Below are positions 33,323-44,736 of a DNA stretch of 64,000 bases, piece after piece; within the stretch, counting starts at the first letter, position 1, and every line of letters begins with the position of its first letter. Below the pieces are notes generated by a model. It did no database searches, was not told the origin of the DNA, and was given only the letters and a program-made list of their open reading frames with translations. Both the position numbers and the translations under genes were made by a program. Source of the stretch: Agriotes lineatus (lineage: Eukaryota > Arthropoda > Insecta > Coleoptera > Elateridae); assembly GCA_940337035.1 (NCBI GenBank), contig CALNHX010005274.1, forward strand, positions 1 through 64,000. Reading direction: 5' to 3'.

Positions 33323-33630
33323 TGAAGATCTTAAAAATATTTCTAAAATGGCAGCAGAAATTGTGCTGGATTTACTTCCAGAAAAATCTTGTTCCATGTA
33401 TCTTAAACAATATGACTTTTGGACAGAAAATAACGGTGTAGTGCTTATAAACGAAGATAGGTTGCTAAATTATTTTCACAAAAAATAAATACCTATGCAA
33501 CTTTTGGATACTTTGATGCTGTTTAATTACTTTTTCATTACAGTCGCAAACACTAAAACCGTCGCGTCGACAGTTTGGTCGAAATACTCGATGCTTAAAA
33601 TAGTTTTATCTGTCAATGAAAGTATTTAGA
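33319..33630 (+). pseudogene. Tyrosine-recombinase-like gene remnant (Crypton-like), N-terminal exons
   Basis: AAEIVLDLLPEKSCSMYLKQY, then DFWTENNGV and LLNYFHKK, match the core-binding domain start of a multi-copy insect family with a tyrosine-recombinase-like layout. After a TTTCATTACAG acceptor near 33543, KTVASTVWSKYSMLKIVLSV follows, matching the next block (STLWSRYSMLKSTL). The C-terminal catalytic R..H..R..Y region is absent. A second, minus-strand copy lies at 44941-45369. Placement in Cryptons is from recalled family features and needs a profile search. Confidence 0.45.
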
Positions 33631-33689
33631 ATTTTAGACTGAAAAGTTTCCAAAAGTTGTAACTTTTTAAAGCGGAATCCTGTGGGTTA

Positions 33690-34200
33690 TAAGCCTACAA
33701 CGTCCAAGGTCCTCTCAAGAGAAGAGATTAATACATTAAGGTATGTTTGTTGTCATACGATGTATAAAGTCGGGAGTTTCCAATTTAATTTGCTCTTATT
33801 ATGGGTGTTTGTGGAGCATGCAGGAGAGAAGCACTACATTCTACACGGATTCAGATATTGTAGAAAAAGATTGTCGTGGTCTTCTTATTACTCTTACCGA
33901 CACAAAGACCAATGTTGAAACAGTGTTTTCGGTTGTAGCTGAAGGAGAAGTTGTCAACCCGCTAGTGCTGTATTCTAAATATACTCGTCTTCAGCCAGCT
34001 AATATACCACGTGATTATTTTTGTTTCCTACGGTAAAGGAAAATGCACTGCACAACGCGTCGGCATTCATTCATTCGAAAAAATACCTGCGACTGTGGCA
34101 GAATTTCTGAAGCTGCTTAAACCTGAGGAATACACAGAATTGTTTCAGACGAAGTTCTGCTACTGATGCTGACATGGATTTGACACGTTGAAAGGCCTAG
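33690..34200 (+). pseudogene. pogo/Tigger-like DDE transposase remnant
   Basis: TLTDTKTNVETVFSVVAEGE, then VVNPLVLYSKYTRLQPANIP, resembles the stretch after the first catalytic Asp in DDE_1 (jerky/pogo) transposases (ITVCVCVNALG...PPMFIFP). FYTDSDIVEKD precedes it. Frames change repeatedly and neither the CENP-B-type DNA-binding part nor a clear third catalytic residue is seen. Confidence 0.4.
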
Positions 34201-34554
34201 GGTTTTGGAAACAAGTATATTAATATTTTTAATATTATTTATTCCAACCAACTGTATTATTCAGGTGGTCTAAAGTTGCTGAAAGTTACATAGAAGAGTC
34301 GATTGAAAAAAGAAAAATGTTTGTAAATTGTTAATTACATTAGTAACAATTTCAAACGATCAGTCACCAAGTACGTCGTCGGTCACTGATTTATCTAATC
34401 CTCAGATTGCATTGACATCAGCGCTGCTGCAATCTCCACCTGCATTTAAACATTCTTACCTTGCAAATATAATAAATAACTGATGCAAATGAAAACGGTA
34501 TTTCGTTTGAAGGTAACAGTTTCCAAAGTGGCCAAAGTTGTACATATCATTTTC

Positions 34555-34626
34555 ATGATATGTTTTTCGGACTTTTTCCACTGTCTAGGGTGTAAATCAC
34601 ACAACGTCCGAAAAACATATCATAAT
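34555..34626. repeat. Hairpin, 18-bp perfect arms
   Basis: ATGATATGTTTTTCGGAC and GTCCGAAAAACATATCAT are exact reverse complements about 34 bases apart. The loop contains a second, weaker pair (GGTGT / CACAC). Confidence 0.7.
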
Positions 34627-34639
34627 AGACCACTGCCAA

Positions 34640-35400
34640 AAAATTACATTCAGAGAACAATATCATTTTCATTTCTCCAAATATCAATTTATTTAGTTAT
34701 GTTTACAGGCAATTGATTTTTTAGGAATATATTGTTAGCGTTAACATTGTTGGTGTTAGTGTTATGTCGTTTAACTTATGTGTACTGTTAAATTTAATAA
34801 TTTTGTTTTTAAACATTATTGCTTAACCAATCTAAAACAGTCCGCAAAAGGTTGCTATTACAACTTTTAGGACCGTCAAAGATACATTTTTGGACTCAAC
34901 TGAATCCCTAAAATAGTGATTTTGGTAAGCTTGTACAAAAAGTGATAATTTCATAAAACTTGAAATATAAATATAATTGCAGATCTATATATTTAAAACG
35001 TGAAGGGTTTTTTTGACATCTATTTTGAGACTTCCACCGGGCCGATTTCGATAATTCTTTTTTTAAATGAAAGCCGTTACCGTGTATATGTGCAAAAAAA
35101 TAAATTGATAATTTTTAGAGAAAAACTATCATATTATAGCTCTCAACTGGTTGCAGCCGGCCATGCACTAGCAGTAAACCAAGTATATTCTCGAAGTCAG
35201 CCTGCGGCGTTCTACTGAGTTTTGCAATGGACTACTGCATCTACTAAATGTTTGTTTGAAATCAACGGTCTGCTGATTCATGGGACAAACGTCAAAATAC
35301 ATGTAAAATGACAGTTAAAGAAAATCGGTATTGCTCAGATGCTGTAAGGTGTTTTTTAAAAATGCAGTATCAGTACAATAATCTTATTTACATAAAAGTT
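34640..35400. other. No recognisable gene
   Basis: AT-rich with short frames; no repeat boundary recognised. Confidence 0.4.
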
Positions 35401-35403
35401 CAC

Positions 35404-36185
35404 CTGAGACACAGAATAATACCCTAAATCAGAATGGCTCCTCTGTGTCGGCGCTTTAGATGTCAGCATAATCAATTTTTGTGACCTTGAACTGATCTTA
35501 GTGGTGTGCAGAGGCGGGAAATTTAAAATTATGCGTCTAAATTTTAAACAGAACAGGAATAATCCGTACTTTTAAAGTCCACGCAATTTATATGGAAATG
35601 CACATCACACCATGTGGCACCAAAAGATCTTTTTTGTGCTCTCATATTAAATTAATACTAGCAGTCCAGTGAGACAAATGTCTCATTTAATAAAACAAAA
35701 AAGACCGTTTTGCAAATAGAACGCGTATTCACCACACGTACGTATATGACGTCATTGTTGGTAGCAAACTACCAGTCGCATTCGCCTTGATAAAATTTGC
35801 CTAGAATCTAACCTAAAAAGTTAGGATTATAATTAAGATAATAATTAGTGTTAGAGACTGAAATTAGGTTCCTGACCTGACATTACCATTCCAAACATAT
35901 AACTTTAATAACTTTTTTCTCTATCTCTTACGGTTTGGCTGCTGAAACAGCGTCCCAGACAGACAAAACAGCGTCCCGGACAGACACGTCTATTAGATAA
36001 AGGATTGTAAAACCACTAGCACAAAAAACATAACCTTCTTGTAAGGGGTCCTTAACCTCCACAAGTACGCGTGTAAAACATGGAAAACAGCTGACTGCAC
36101 ACCACCAGACTCGTGCATACGCAAAGAAAAAACTAGCTGAATTTTAAGCCGACAGGCCATTCTGTATTATTCTGTGCCTGAGAGG
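35404..36185. mobile_element. Possible MITE with CTGAG-CACAGAATAATAC ends
   Basis: Left: CTGAGACACAGAATAATACC, then AGAATGGC and GTGTCGGC. Right, in reverse complement: CTCAGGCACAGAATAATACA, then GAATGGCCTGTCGGC. The arms are about 40 bp with small gaps. The interior is non-coding. It lies immediately upstream of the Helitron helicase fragment. Confidence 0.5.
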
Positions 36186-36219
36186 ATATTCCAAGGCCGA
36201 ATAGTTTTCTAAACTTCTC

Positions 36220-36940
36220 TTGAAACTCCGCAACGAAAACCTGTGTCAAGCCGTGCCAGATATCGCCAGCCTCACTAACATAATATATTCCGACATCAAG
36301 ATCATAACAGCAAAACCTGTGTTCTGGCTTCGAAGAAGGGCGAGTATCACTCTGAAGAATGATAATTCACTAAAAATCAACAACACACACCTCGGAGCCT
36401 TTCATTCGGAGGAAAACATCTATCAATCGCTTAACACTGTGGTGGAGGAAGATGACACAGTTCAATACCACGTTGAGTTTCTCCACACTCTCTACTCTCC
36501 CGGACATCTTTCAAATCGCCTGCCTTTGAAAGTTAGAGCACATATACTACTGAGAAACGTGAAGACTCCCAAAGTCGACTGCAGGTGAAAGCTCCGCATC
36601 GTAACGTCGCTGAGGCTAAAATTTTCATAGGTTTTGGACAAGGGGAGACAGTCTTCATTCCTACAATAACCCTTATTCTTTCAGATTATTCGTTTCGATT
36701 TAAGAGACTGCAATTTCCCGTAAAAACCTGCTTTGCCATGACGATCAATAAGGTGCACAGACAGTCGCTGAATCAGGCTGGGGTCGATTTGCGGGAAGAC
36801 TGTTTTTTTCTCGATCAACTTTATCTATACTGTTTAGGGGTCAGTTCTCCAAACAACTTAGTGGTGCTCAAATCAGAAGGGAAAACATCCAATATCGTCT
36901 ACAAAGAAGTGCTTTTACCCTTTATTCGACGGGATTGATT
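36220..36940 (+). pseudogene. Helitron PIF1-like helicase, C-terminal fragment 1
   Basis: The first frame (36220-36588) reads LRRRASITLKNDNSLKINN, then YQSLNTVVEEDDTVQYHVEF, then LHTLYSPGHLSNRLPLKV, then LLRNV. The second frame (36585-36938) continues in a different phase: VFIPTITLILSD, FRFKRLQFPVKTCFAMTINK, then VHRQSLNQAGVDL and SNIVYKEVL. These are the C-terminal helicase motifs of Helitron Rep/helicase proteins (LTPKN...INN, P.EFLNSL, FPVRLSFAMTINKSQGQSL). A frameshift or small deletion lies near 36585, and the Rep nuclease domain is absent. It is a dead 3' portion of a rolling-circle transposon. Confidence 0.75.
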
Positions 36941-36959
36941 TCTACTTCACAGATCGTTC

Positions 36960-37900
36960 CATAATAGAATCTGGGGAAGGTAAGAAGTTATAATTCGCCA
37001 TATTAGTTCTTTTTACAAGTAGGGTCAAACCATTTTCAGGGCTTTTCGAAATCCATTCCCCCAAATGAGCCAAATGTGGTAGACCTGTTTATGTAAAGAT
37101 CTACAACGAGGAAACTACTACAGGTGGGAAGCTTAAATTCGACATATTAGTTTGTTTTACAAATCAGATAAAGTAAATGTCAAGGTTTTGCAGAACTCAT
37201 TCCCGAAAGGGGTTAAATAGGGCAAATATGTTTTTCTAAATATCGCTCCACGGAAACTACTACAAGTATAGGAAGTTAAAATTGAGCATATTAGAACATT
37301 TTTCAAATCGTGTCAAATCAGTTTTAGGGTTTTGGAGAATTCATCCCCGTAAGGGGTTAAATGAAACAAATCTCTTTGTTAAAATATCGCCACGAGAAAA
37401 CTACTACAGGCAGTAAGATGAAATTTGGCATTTTAGATCGTTTTACTAATCGGAAATAATTTTTAGAGTTTTTCGAAATACATCCCGTGAAACTGGTTAA
37501 ATAGCCACAAAGTAATTATTACAAGCAGGAAATTGAAATTCGGCATATTAAGGGCCGGTTTTACAAATCAAGGATAAAGTTATCCGGGAATAAATACCCT
37601 AGAAACTATTGCTGTAACAATGTAAACTATGACAATTATACTTGCGATAGCTTATTCTAGGTATATACTTGAATTGTAAAATCGGCCCTAAATCGTTTTA
37701 CAAATAAGGTCAAATCAATTTCAATGTTTTGCAGAATGCATCTCCTCAAAAGAGTTAAATGGGATAGATCTGTTTCTAAAAATTGCCTTAACGAACGAAC
37801 TACTACAGATAGGAAGTTGAAATTGTGCATATTAGATCGTCTTACAAATAGACCAAATCATTTCCAGGGATTTTTGGAATTCACCCCCAAAGGGTGCTAC
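36960..37900. repeat. Degenerate ~126-bp tandem array
   Basis: At least six diverged units follow each other. Each contains AAACTACTACAGG, AGTTGAAATT, CATATTAGATCGTTTTACAA, then TTTTCGAAATTCATCCCC-like text and GGGGTTAAAT. The array follows directly on the Helitron helicase fragment and is interrupted by a MITE at 37552-37688. Confidence 0.75.
37552..37688. mobile_element. 137-bp Harbinger-like MITE inside the tandem array
   Basis: The ends are GGGCCGGTTTTACAAATCAAG and CTTGAATTGTAAAATCGGCCC (inverted, few mismatches). TAA flanks both sides (37549-37551, 37689-37691). The GGGC-type terminus and TAA duplication fit PIF/Harbinger. Confidence 0.8.
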
Positions 37901-38284
37901 GGTGTAAATAAACTCGTAGCGGTTGATACTGTGTGAAAAAACCTCTAGTGTCGATATTCAGTTTGCGCCGATCAAAATTTGTTAGGTTGGCGATTATTTT
38001 TTTGTGGTGCTCGGATTTTGCAAACTCATGGCACTTCGGCCTTCGTCTCATTTTTACAGCGATTCTATAATCCGATGGGGAGTTAGTCTGCTTTTGATTC
38101 TTTGTGTGCGCCATGCCGCTTGGCGGAGTTTTGGTGTACAAGCAAATATTTGGACATTTAAGTCCACGCCGATTGGCAGACTTAGTTGCAAACAAGCTTG
38201 TGAAAAAAAAATTCGTGCGCATAGCCCATATTCTTGGGGTTGGTTAATTTGGAGTTTTGTCCGCTCTCGCGTAAAGCGCAACAA

Positions 38285-38800
38285 AATTATATCTCCCTTG
38301 CCTGAATATGAAAAGCAATATTTGAGTGTAAATACAATTGTATCACATAATGACATTTTATAATTTTCTATGGAATTAATAGATTCGTTAAATTTCAGTG
38401 GAATGTATCCAGATTGCTTAACACTAAAAATAGGATCAATAGATATTCCTTTGAAAAGTTTAAATGTGTCTACTAGTTTAATAGATGAGATAAGATTAAT
38501 GGTACGCAATTTATGTATGAACTGCTTAGATTTGGTATTAAGTGGACAAGCCACAAGCCAGGTAGAAGAGTATTATTACTGTGTATAGATCAACACATTC
38601 TAATATTGCACTACCTTTTTGCCTTCGGAAAATAAATTGGCCTGTACGCCTATCATTTGCGATAACAATTAATAAATTACAAGAACAAACTATGGATGAA
38701 GTGGGAATATATCGTATTTGCCACAACCAGTATTTAGCCATGGTCAAGTATATGTAGCAATATCACGCGTGAGTAGTTTTAAAAACTTAAACATTTAAAT
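38285..38800 (+). pseudogene. Helitron PIF1-like helicase, C-terminal fragment 2
   Basis: Across several frames the plus strand reads EKQYLSVNTIVSHNDI, FSMELIDSLNFSGMYP, LTLKIGSIDIPL, RLMVRNLCMNCLDLVLSGQA, NWPVRLSFAITINKLQEQTM and, one frame on, LPQPVFSHGQVYVAISRVS. These are the ordered C-terminal motifs of the Helitron helicase (FLNSLNLSGLPPH, LKVGAPIMLLRN, RLIVRNL, FPVRLSFAMTINKSQGQTL, FSHGQLYVALSRV). At least two stops and two frameshifts break it. It ends about 70 bp before a structure that fits a Helitron 3' terminus (38845-38875). Confidence 0.75.
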
Positions 38801-38844
38801 TTTACCTAGTGGATCCTGCCACACGTTACAAAGAAGTTTTCTAA

Positions 38845-38875
38845 CTTGCAAAATATTTTGCAAGGGGTCCACTAG
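38845..38875 (+). other. Candidate Helitron 3' terminus (hairpin plus CTAG)
   Basis: CTTGCAAAATATTTTGCAAG (38845-38864) is a perfect 20-base palindrome. It is followed by GGGTCCA and CTAG, then T. Helitrons end with a hairpin about 10 bases before CTRR and insert before T, and the helicase remnant ends just upstream. A competing reading is a small inverted repeat (CTAGTGGATCC near 38808 against GGGTCCACTAG). Confidence 0.6.
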
Positions 38876-38899
38876 TATTATTTTAATTGTCTGTGGTTT

Positions 38900-40860
38900 A
38901 AATATTATTGTTATGAAATATCTTTAATTGCTTTGAGCAGTATAGCTGTTGTATATGTGTATAGCCACTAGAGTCAATTACAACAGATTTTCCGGTAAAA
39001 ATGGTAAAAATTAAATTTGTAAAAATGTTTTTGTTTGCAAAAATCAAATTTAATTACACACGGTGAAACCATTTTGCTAATATATCTGCTTGTCAATCGG
39101 AAATTATGCCTAGTAGCCTCGTACCAAGTTTCATTCAAGTCGGTTCATAAATAAGAAGATATAAGCATAACCCTAGTTTTATTGGCGGCCGTTATTTATA
39201 CTCCTCTAATGTATATTATACTGACTATCTTATGTAATGTTTGCACTACAAATTACCGACAAGGATGGGCCAAAAAAAAAGTAATCCGTCCTTATCTGAC
39301 CAGTTAAAGATAAGCTAAAGTCCTAACAAAATTTAGTCTTTTTTCCTCTTTTAGCGCTTTAAAAAATAAGCTAAATAGGTATAAATGAAATATATGCAAA
39401 TAGTTTGTTTATATGCTATGTTCAGGCTCAGGAGAAGTTAATGTCAGTCCCGCTCTAAAGAAATTGGATCCATTCTGACGATATCTAGAGCTTAACTAAT
39501 TGTTAATGCAACATCAGTAAATTTTGGTAAGCATATCAATATAGAATGATGTAAATGAACACATTAGTAACAATAACTATCATGTGATTCAAAATACAGT
39601 TTCATCACAAAGGGTCAAGGAGGAGAAAAATAGACATAAACTGTATGTGTAGCATTCATTCAGAATTGCTCCAAATGCAAGCAGCCACATACTTGAATTT
39701 TTCCTGGAAAACTTTTTGAAGCACATGATATTATGCTTATAGCTCATATTAATAATTACTGTTAAACAATTTCTTGTATTTAAAGCCTATATATTAGCAT
39801 TAATATTATGGCCTTCAGACTATTGTAGTACATAATTTATAAAGCATTGAGTGGTGAATTAACAGTAACTTACTTACTTGATTAATAATATATTATTACC
39901 AATCACCCGTAGCGCAATTACTCCTATAGAGACTCACACTATTTAATGAAGAGATACTATACTTCATACACAATAACTGCAAAAGGTTTGTTAGAATTGA
40001 CATTAAATTTTAGCAGAATAACAAGTTTTTGTGTAATTGTATTCCTCATATTTAATAACACCTTTAAAGTGAGTATGGAAAATTGTTTAGAGTCAAGATG
40101 GTGCATCTACTGCATTCTATGCAAAAGAACTTAAAAGTGGCATTAAACATATCTGTAACAAAATCTATATGGCATGGTTAAAATCATTAATAATTCATCT
40201 GCTTGCGTGCAGTAGCATTTTATTGCAAACAATAATTTGCTTAAAATAAATTATCTTTACTTTCAACCGCGTAAAACAACGCAAAGTGTAGATAATCGAG
40301 ATAACCTTTACAGTATACAGCTCTAATATTTTTCTTCACAAGCCCGGCCTTTGTCATATATAGAATAATGGTTTTCCGTTTCCAATAAGGATGATTATAG
40401 TAAAATTTTATCCATAACAAAGTGGGTCATCTATTCCAAATTAATTCAAACGGCCCAATAAAAGTGTTTAAATGATTACGGCAAGAATAATTGCGCTTAA
40501 ACTTTGCTGAACCCCATTAACACGAACGGCTTAATGAGATATCAAAAAGCTATGTGGTAGTTAATTTAAAAATATAAACGATCTTAATTAGTTTTACAAT
40601 TATTGCTGTGTACATTATCCCGTCTGTACAGCGAACAACGTGTTTTAATTACTTTAAAGGCTTTCTTGAAGTTGTCCTGATTAGTGAAACTTTTCTATTT
40701 TAATCCAATTTACTACCAATCAAAATTGATCAAAATTTGCTTTCTGGCACAAAAACTATGAGAAAATCTCTTATAAAGACTATAACTTCCAAAATTAAAC
40801 AAAAATATTTAGAGCAACAAAAAAATTAAATGTAATATTATAAGATGCAAAAATATGTAA
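38900..40860. other. No recognisable gene
   Basis: AT-rich sequence; frames up to about 60 codons with no family similarity. Confidence 0.5.
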
Positions 40861-40873
40861 GAAAGCAAATTGA

Positions 40874-41080
40874 ATGAAAAACAATCGCTCTGCTAAATGG
40901 TCAAAAAATGGTCCCTGCTTTGTACAATTCATGAAAATTAGAGCACTCTGTTTGGGAATAAGACAATCGCCATACAAACCAATCTTCGGTATTGAGTCGA
41001 GAGTTGGTCTAGTGTCATTTACACCGCCATCCGAAGTGATAGAAGACATCAAGAACGAGGGCGACCATCACCCTCAAAAA
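40874..41080 (+). pseudogene. Integrase-associated C-terminal fragment (KRBA2/SCAND3-like, Ginger-type)
   Basis: AKWSKNGPCFVQFMKIRALC, then LGIRQSPYKPIFGIESRVGL, then PPSEVIEDI matches a segment found just after the integrase core in KRBA2/SCAND3-like, integrase-bearing DNA transposons (consensus VQ..KN...GIK.SPY.ALFG...RVGL...LP.EVI). The catalytic DDE core is not found upstream, so this is an isolated C-terminal scrap. Confidence 0.45.
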
Positions 41081-41353
41081 GGGACTCGAGCTCAAGATGT
41101 AATGACATAATTATGTGCTTATTTGTTAATTACGATATTGTCAACTAAAATCAGAAATACAATTAAACATTATTGGCAAACTGTGATATTACCTACTCTA
41201 CAAGTGCTCAAATAAACGTTATCGATATTTTTCAAACGCGTTAGTCAAATAGTGTCTTAAAAATTGTTTTTCCACTAATAGCATTAAACGATATGATTGT
41301 TGACTTTGTTTTCGAGCCAAGAAGATAAATTTCTTTCCTAGTGGTTAATAATA

Positions 41354-41539
41354 ACGGGTGTTCATAAACAGTCGTCATCCCAGTTGCTTTGAAAAACAAA
41401 ATGTTATGTCTTTGATTAATTCGTGCAACACAATGAAACGTCATTGAGTACTGTCATAGCGCATTTTTTCTCAATTTTAATAGACATACGTTTCTGAAGT
41501 CAAAACCTACTGGGATGACGACTGTTTATGAACACCCGT
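41354..41539. mobile_element. 186-bp MITE with ACGGGTGTTCATAAACAG ends
   Basis: ACGGGTGTTCATAAACAGTC at the left and GACTGTTTATGAACACCCGT at the right are exact inverted copies; the arms extend to GTCATCCCAGT. TA flanks both sides (41352-41353, 41540-41541). The surrounding GGTTAATAATAA / ATTATTAACTAC sequence is itself an imperfect inverted repeat. Confidence 0.85.
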
Positions 41540-41882
41540 TATATCATTATTAACTACTGGTTAATAATGAAAACAATTGCTATCTGGTACTCTCATCCCT
41601 ATTTAAAATTTTTTCCCACATCGAATACTCGCCTTTGATATACCACTTTTAAAGCTTATTTATTTGAATTTAATATTTGTATCAATTTTAATTATATTTT
41701 TATTAGTTAAAAATTAGAAATGATTACAGGGTTGCCTATACTATAAGTATTATAAACAAGAGAACCATGAACAACAACTTAAAAATTCTCATACTCGAAA
41801 AGAAAACAAACCGCAATTGACGTTATTTAAACCGTGACAGAAGGCTATTAGGAGCTACCTACTTACATAAATGGTTAATGAA

Positions 41883-42165
41883 AAATCTGGTACGCCACTG
41901 TTTTTTAGTCAATACGACAGTTTTTTAGCCTTATCCATTGAAACTATACAAAAAATGTATCTTTTATTTTTTTAAAGAATAAACCTTGTTCGAGAAAAAC
42001 GGAAAAATAGCAGCAATTTTGTTCATTGGACTTTAATGGGATCTAAACGGCTTCGTTTTCAAAATACAGCTTAAAGAAGTTTTTAAAAAATATTTTTAAT
42101 AACAAACAATCTTACAATAGCTACAAAACATTTGGCTAAAAAACAGTGGCGTACCAGATTTTTCT
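41883..42165. repeat. Inverted repeat pair, TCTGGTACGCCACTG arms
   Basis: AAATCTGGTACGCCACTGTT and AACAGTGGCGTACCAGATTT are inverted copies; each continues with TTTTAG/CTAAAA. The CAGTGGCG motif faces outward on both sides, opposite to a normal hAT terminus. Confidence 0.65.
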
Positions 42166-42429
42166 AAAGTAAGGTAACTGAGTTGGCCTCGATGCACGCC
42201 ACTAGTGGAAATAAATTAAATTTATTTTGACCGAACAATGCCATTTTATGAAATACTACTAACCTACACCAAGTTTCATTAGAAATTTTTGAAACAAATT
42301 TTTTTGTTTAAACTGTATTTAGAAATTTTTTATCTTGGAATTTATTAAGGAATCACCCCTTAAAGTTTGTCTACGTACTTAATTAACACCCTATATGTAA
42401 TGTGTATGCAAAATATCATCTTCCTCCGA

Positions 42430-42590
42430 CAAATAGTTTTTGAGTTATACCGCCATCAGACAGACAGACGGACAGACGGACAGACGGACAGATGGACAGA
42501 CGGACAGACGAACAGACGGACGGACGGACAGATGGACAGACAGACAGCCGGACAGACGGACAGAGGGACAGACGGACAAACGGAATTGAG
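42430..42590 (+). repeat. Left half of the dispersed repeat with a (CAGACGGA)n tract
   Basis: AAATAGTTTTTGAGTTATA (42432-42450) is followed by a CAGACGGACAGACGGA microsatellite (about 42458-42580). The order equals that at 10859-10950. The matching right half lies at 44737-44837. Confidence 0.7.
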
Positions 42591-42609
42591 AAAACCTTAA
42601 CAAGCCTAC

Positions 42610-43960
42610 GTCTAAGCTTAGCGGTAGGGTTACTTCAATGGCGTCGGTTTCGGAAGAGGAGGGTGGGCGTTACCCTCAGCTAGACACTGGATTTGATTGG
42701 AATAAAGTTTATTATATTTACACTAACTAACATACAAATAAGCTTATAACTAGGTAACATATATGTACAGAAAAAGAAAAGAAAATGGCGGATTGGCATC
42801 CGCAGTTGGGAGCTGGGGTGGTCCTTCGGAGGCGGTGCCGGCGGCTTCCTCCTGCGGTTGCAGCGGCGGCGGTGGCGACTGGCGACGGGGCGGCGGGCTG
42901 AGAGCAGCGGCGGCGGCAACGTCGGCGGCAGTGCTGATCTCTTTGGCGGAGGCGGCGGTTGGCGGCTTCCTTCGGCGGTTGCAGCGGCGGCGGTGGCGAC
43001 TGGTGACGGGGCGGCGGGCTGTGAGCAGCGGCGGCGGCAACGTCGGCGGCAGTGCTGATCTCCTTTGGCGGAGGCGGCGGCTGGCGGCTTCCTTCTGCGG
43101 TTGCAGCGGCGGCGGTGGCGACTGGTGACGGGGCGGCGGGCTGAGAGCAGCGGCGGCGGCAACGTCGGCGGCAGTGCTGATCTCCTTTGGCGGAGGCGGC
43201 GGCTGGCGGCTTCCTTCGGCGGTTGCAGCGGCGGCGGTGGCGACTGGCAACGGGGCGGCGGGCTGTGAGCAGCGGCGGCGGCAACGTCGGCGGCAGTGCT
43301 GATCTCCTCGGCGGTGGCGGCGGCTGGCGGCTTCCTTCTGCGGTTGCAGCGGCGGCGGTGGCGACTGGCGACGGGGCGGCGGGCTGAGAGCAGCGGCGAC
43401 GGCAACGTCGGCGACAGTGCTGATATCCTCGGCGGAGGCGGCGGTTGGCGGAAGTGGCTCGAGTTCCCAAACTTTTCCGAAGACGGCAGGCAGCAGAGTC
43501 CAATGCAGAGGATTGGCTCTAAGTCCACGTAGGTGATAGGCTCTGGAGAGGGCTGGGGCTGGTAGATCCTTGGAAGGCTGGATGCTGTTGGCTGACTCTC
43601 CTGGGTTGAGTCCTGGAAGGCTGGAGGTCCTGGAGAGACTGATCCTTGGAAGGCTGATGGTTCCTGGTGGACTCTCCTGGGTTGAGTTGCTGCTGGATTG
43701 ACCCGCCGAGGCAGAGTGATTTCCTGCTGCCAGCGTCTGACTATTTAAAGGAGCCAGTCCTTTGTCAAACGCGATCTCGCAGCTCATTGGTCGAAGTAGA
43801 AGGGATGTTTTGCCCGTTTTTGATGTATTTCGGATTATAGCGTTTAATTGAGCGGCGTGATCAATTATCGACTTGATTTGAGTCGCAATCAATAGTCGTT
43901 GAAATGTCGATTCTAACGACACCCAATTTGCTAGGTTTTGGTAAAGATTAATTCAACTTG
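42610..43960 (-). repeat. LTR-like region with minisatellite (insertion in a dispersed repeat)
   Basis: In minus orientation the region runs from TGTCGTTAGAATCGACA (near 43923) through a TATA-like TTTAAATAG (near 43745), short repeats of CAACCCAGGAGAGTC and AGCCTTCCA, the GC-rich minisatellite, and an AATAAA near 42708. This mirrors the layout at 26169-27200. A solo LTR is plausible, but termini and target duplication are unresolved. Confidence 0.3.
42829..43450. repeat. GC-rich minisatellite, five copies of a 121-122-bp unit
   Basis: GGCGGCTTCCT recurs at about 42841, 42962, 43084, 43206 and 43327. The unit also contains GGTTGCAGCGGCGGCGGTGG and GGCAACGTCGGCGGCAGTGC. Because the unit is not a multiple of three, each copy shifts phase. 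As the unit lacks stops, long Pro/Ala/Arg frames arise in several phases on both strands (up to 390 codons on the minus strand). I do not regard these as genes. Confidence 0.85.
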
Positions 43961-44736
43961 GAATTTTTAATTCCGTGTTCGGCGTAAAACTTAATTAAGC
44001 ATTACTCTTATTGCGTATGTTAATAAGTTATTTTGCTTCGATTGGTTGCGCGCTACTTTTATAAGAATTTTGAGACTATTCACGCTTTCCTGGGGTGCTT
44101 CCTTCCGTTAGTTATAATTTAATGTGTAATATTTAGCCGGATGTAAGCGGCTTTTTGTCCTGATTTAACCGTTAGAAAAATACATCTTCGCCGGGCCGCC
44201 GTGTACTTCGAAATTTCTGTAGTGTTTTCTTGCCACCATCGCCCGCATTACGAGCGGTGATATGTTTGCTGGCTGATGGAAAAGTTATTTTTAATCGACC
44301 TGTATGTGCGCTAGAGGCTTGGGCGTTGTTTTATCAGGTGGCGGCTTATTCCTCCTATCGGCAGGCATCCTTATGTGGGGTTTTGATTGGGCGCACTCTG
44401 TTTTAAGAGGGTTTTAGTGAAAATTTCTTAATTTAAGTAAATTCAATCTGCAATGCTGATACATTCGTGAGGCGTATTTCGCTTGCTGTCGCCTTTCTTG
44501 GCCGGCCGGTTCCAATAAAGTTTATGAACGCCACTTTGCCATTAGTTTTATTGTTTTATGTTTCTACGAGGGTTTTTGAAAATAGATATATTTTTTTCTT
44601 TGTTTGTGCAAGATCGCGACGGCTTGGTAAACAGATGTGTTTAGGGCGCTTTGTACTGTCGCCGCTTTATGTGGCGACGTACATTTTCTTTGTTGATCTG
44701 ATCTGTTTATCGGTTCGTATCAACCTGTTTTTCGTC

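Noticed and set aside
36960..37900. CRISPR-like regular repeats
   Set aside because: The units are about 126 bp and degenerate throughout with no unique spacers, and the genome is eukaryotic.
38054..38554. 166-codon minus-strand frame
   Set aside because: It overlaps the plus-strand Helitron helicase remnant and has no recognisable domain; it is probably a shadow.
42680..43922. Three long overlapping Pro/Ala/Arg-rich frames on the minus strand (up to 390 codons)
   Set aside because: They come from a 121-122-bp GC-rich repeat that lacks stops and shifts phase with each copy; there is no conserved domain.
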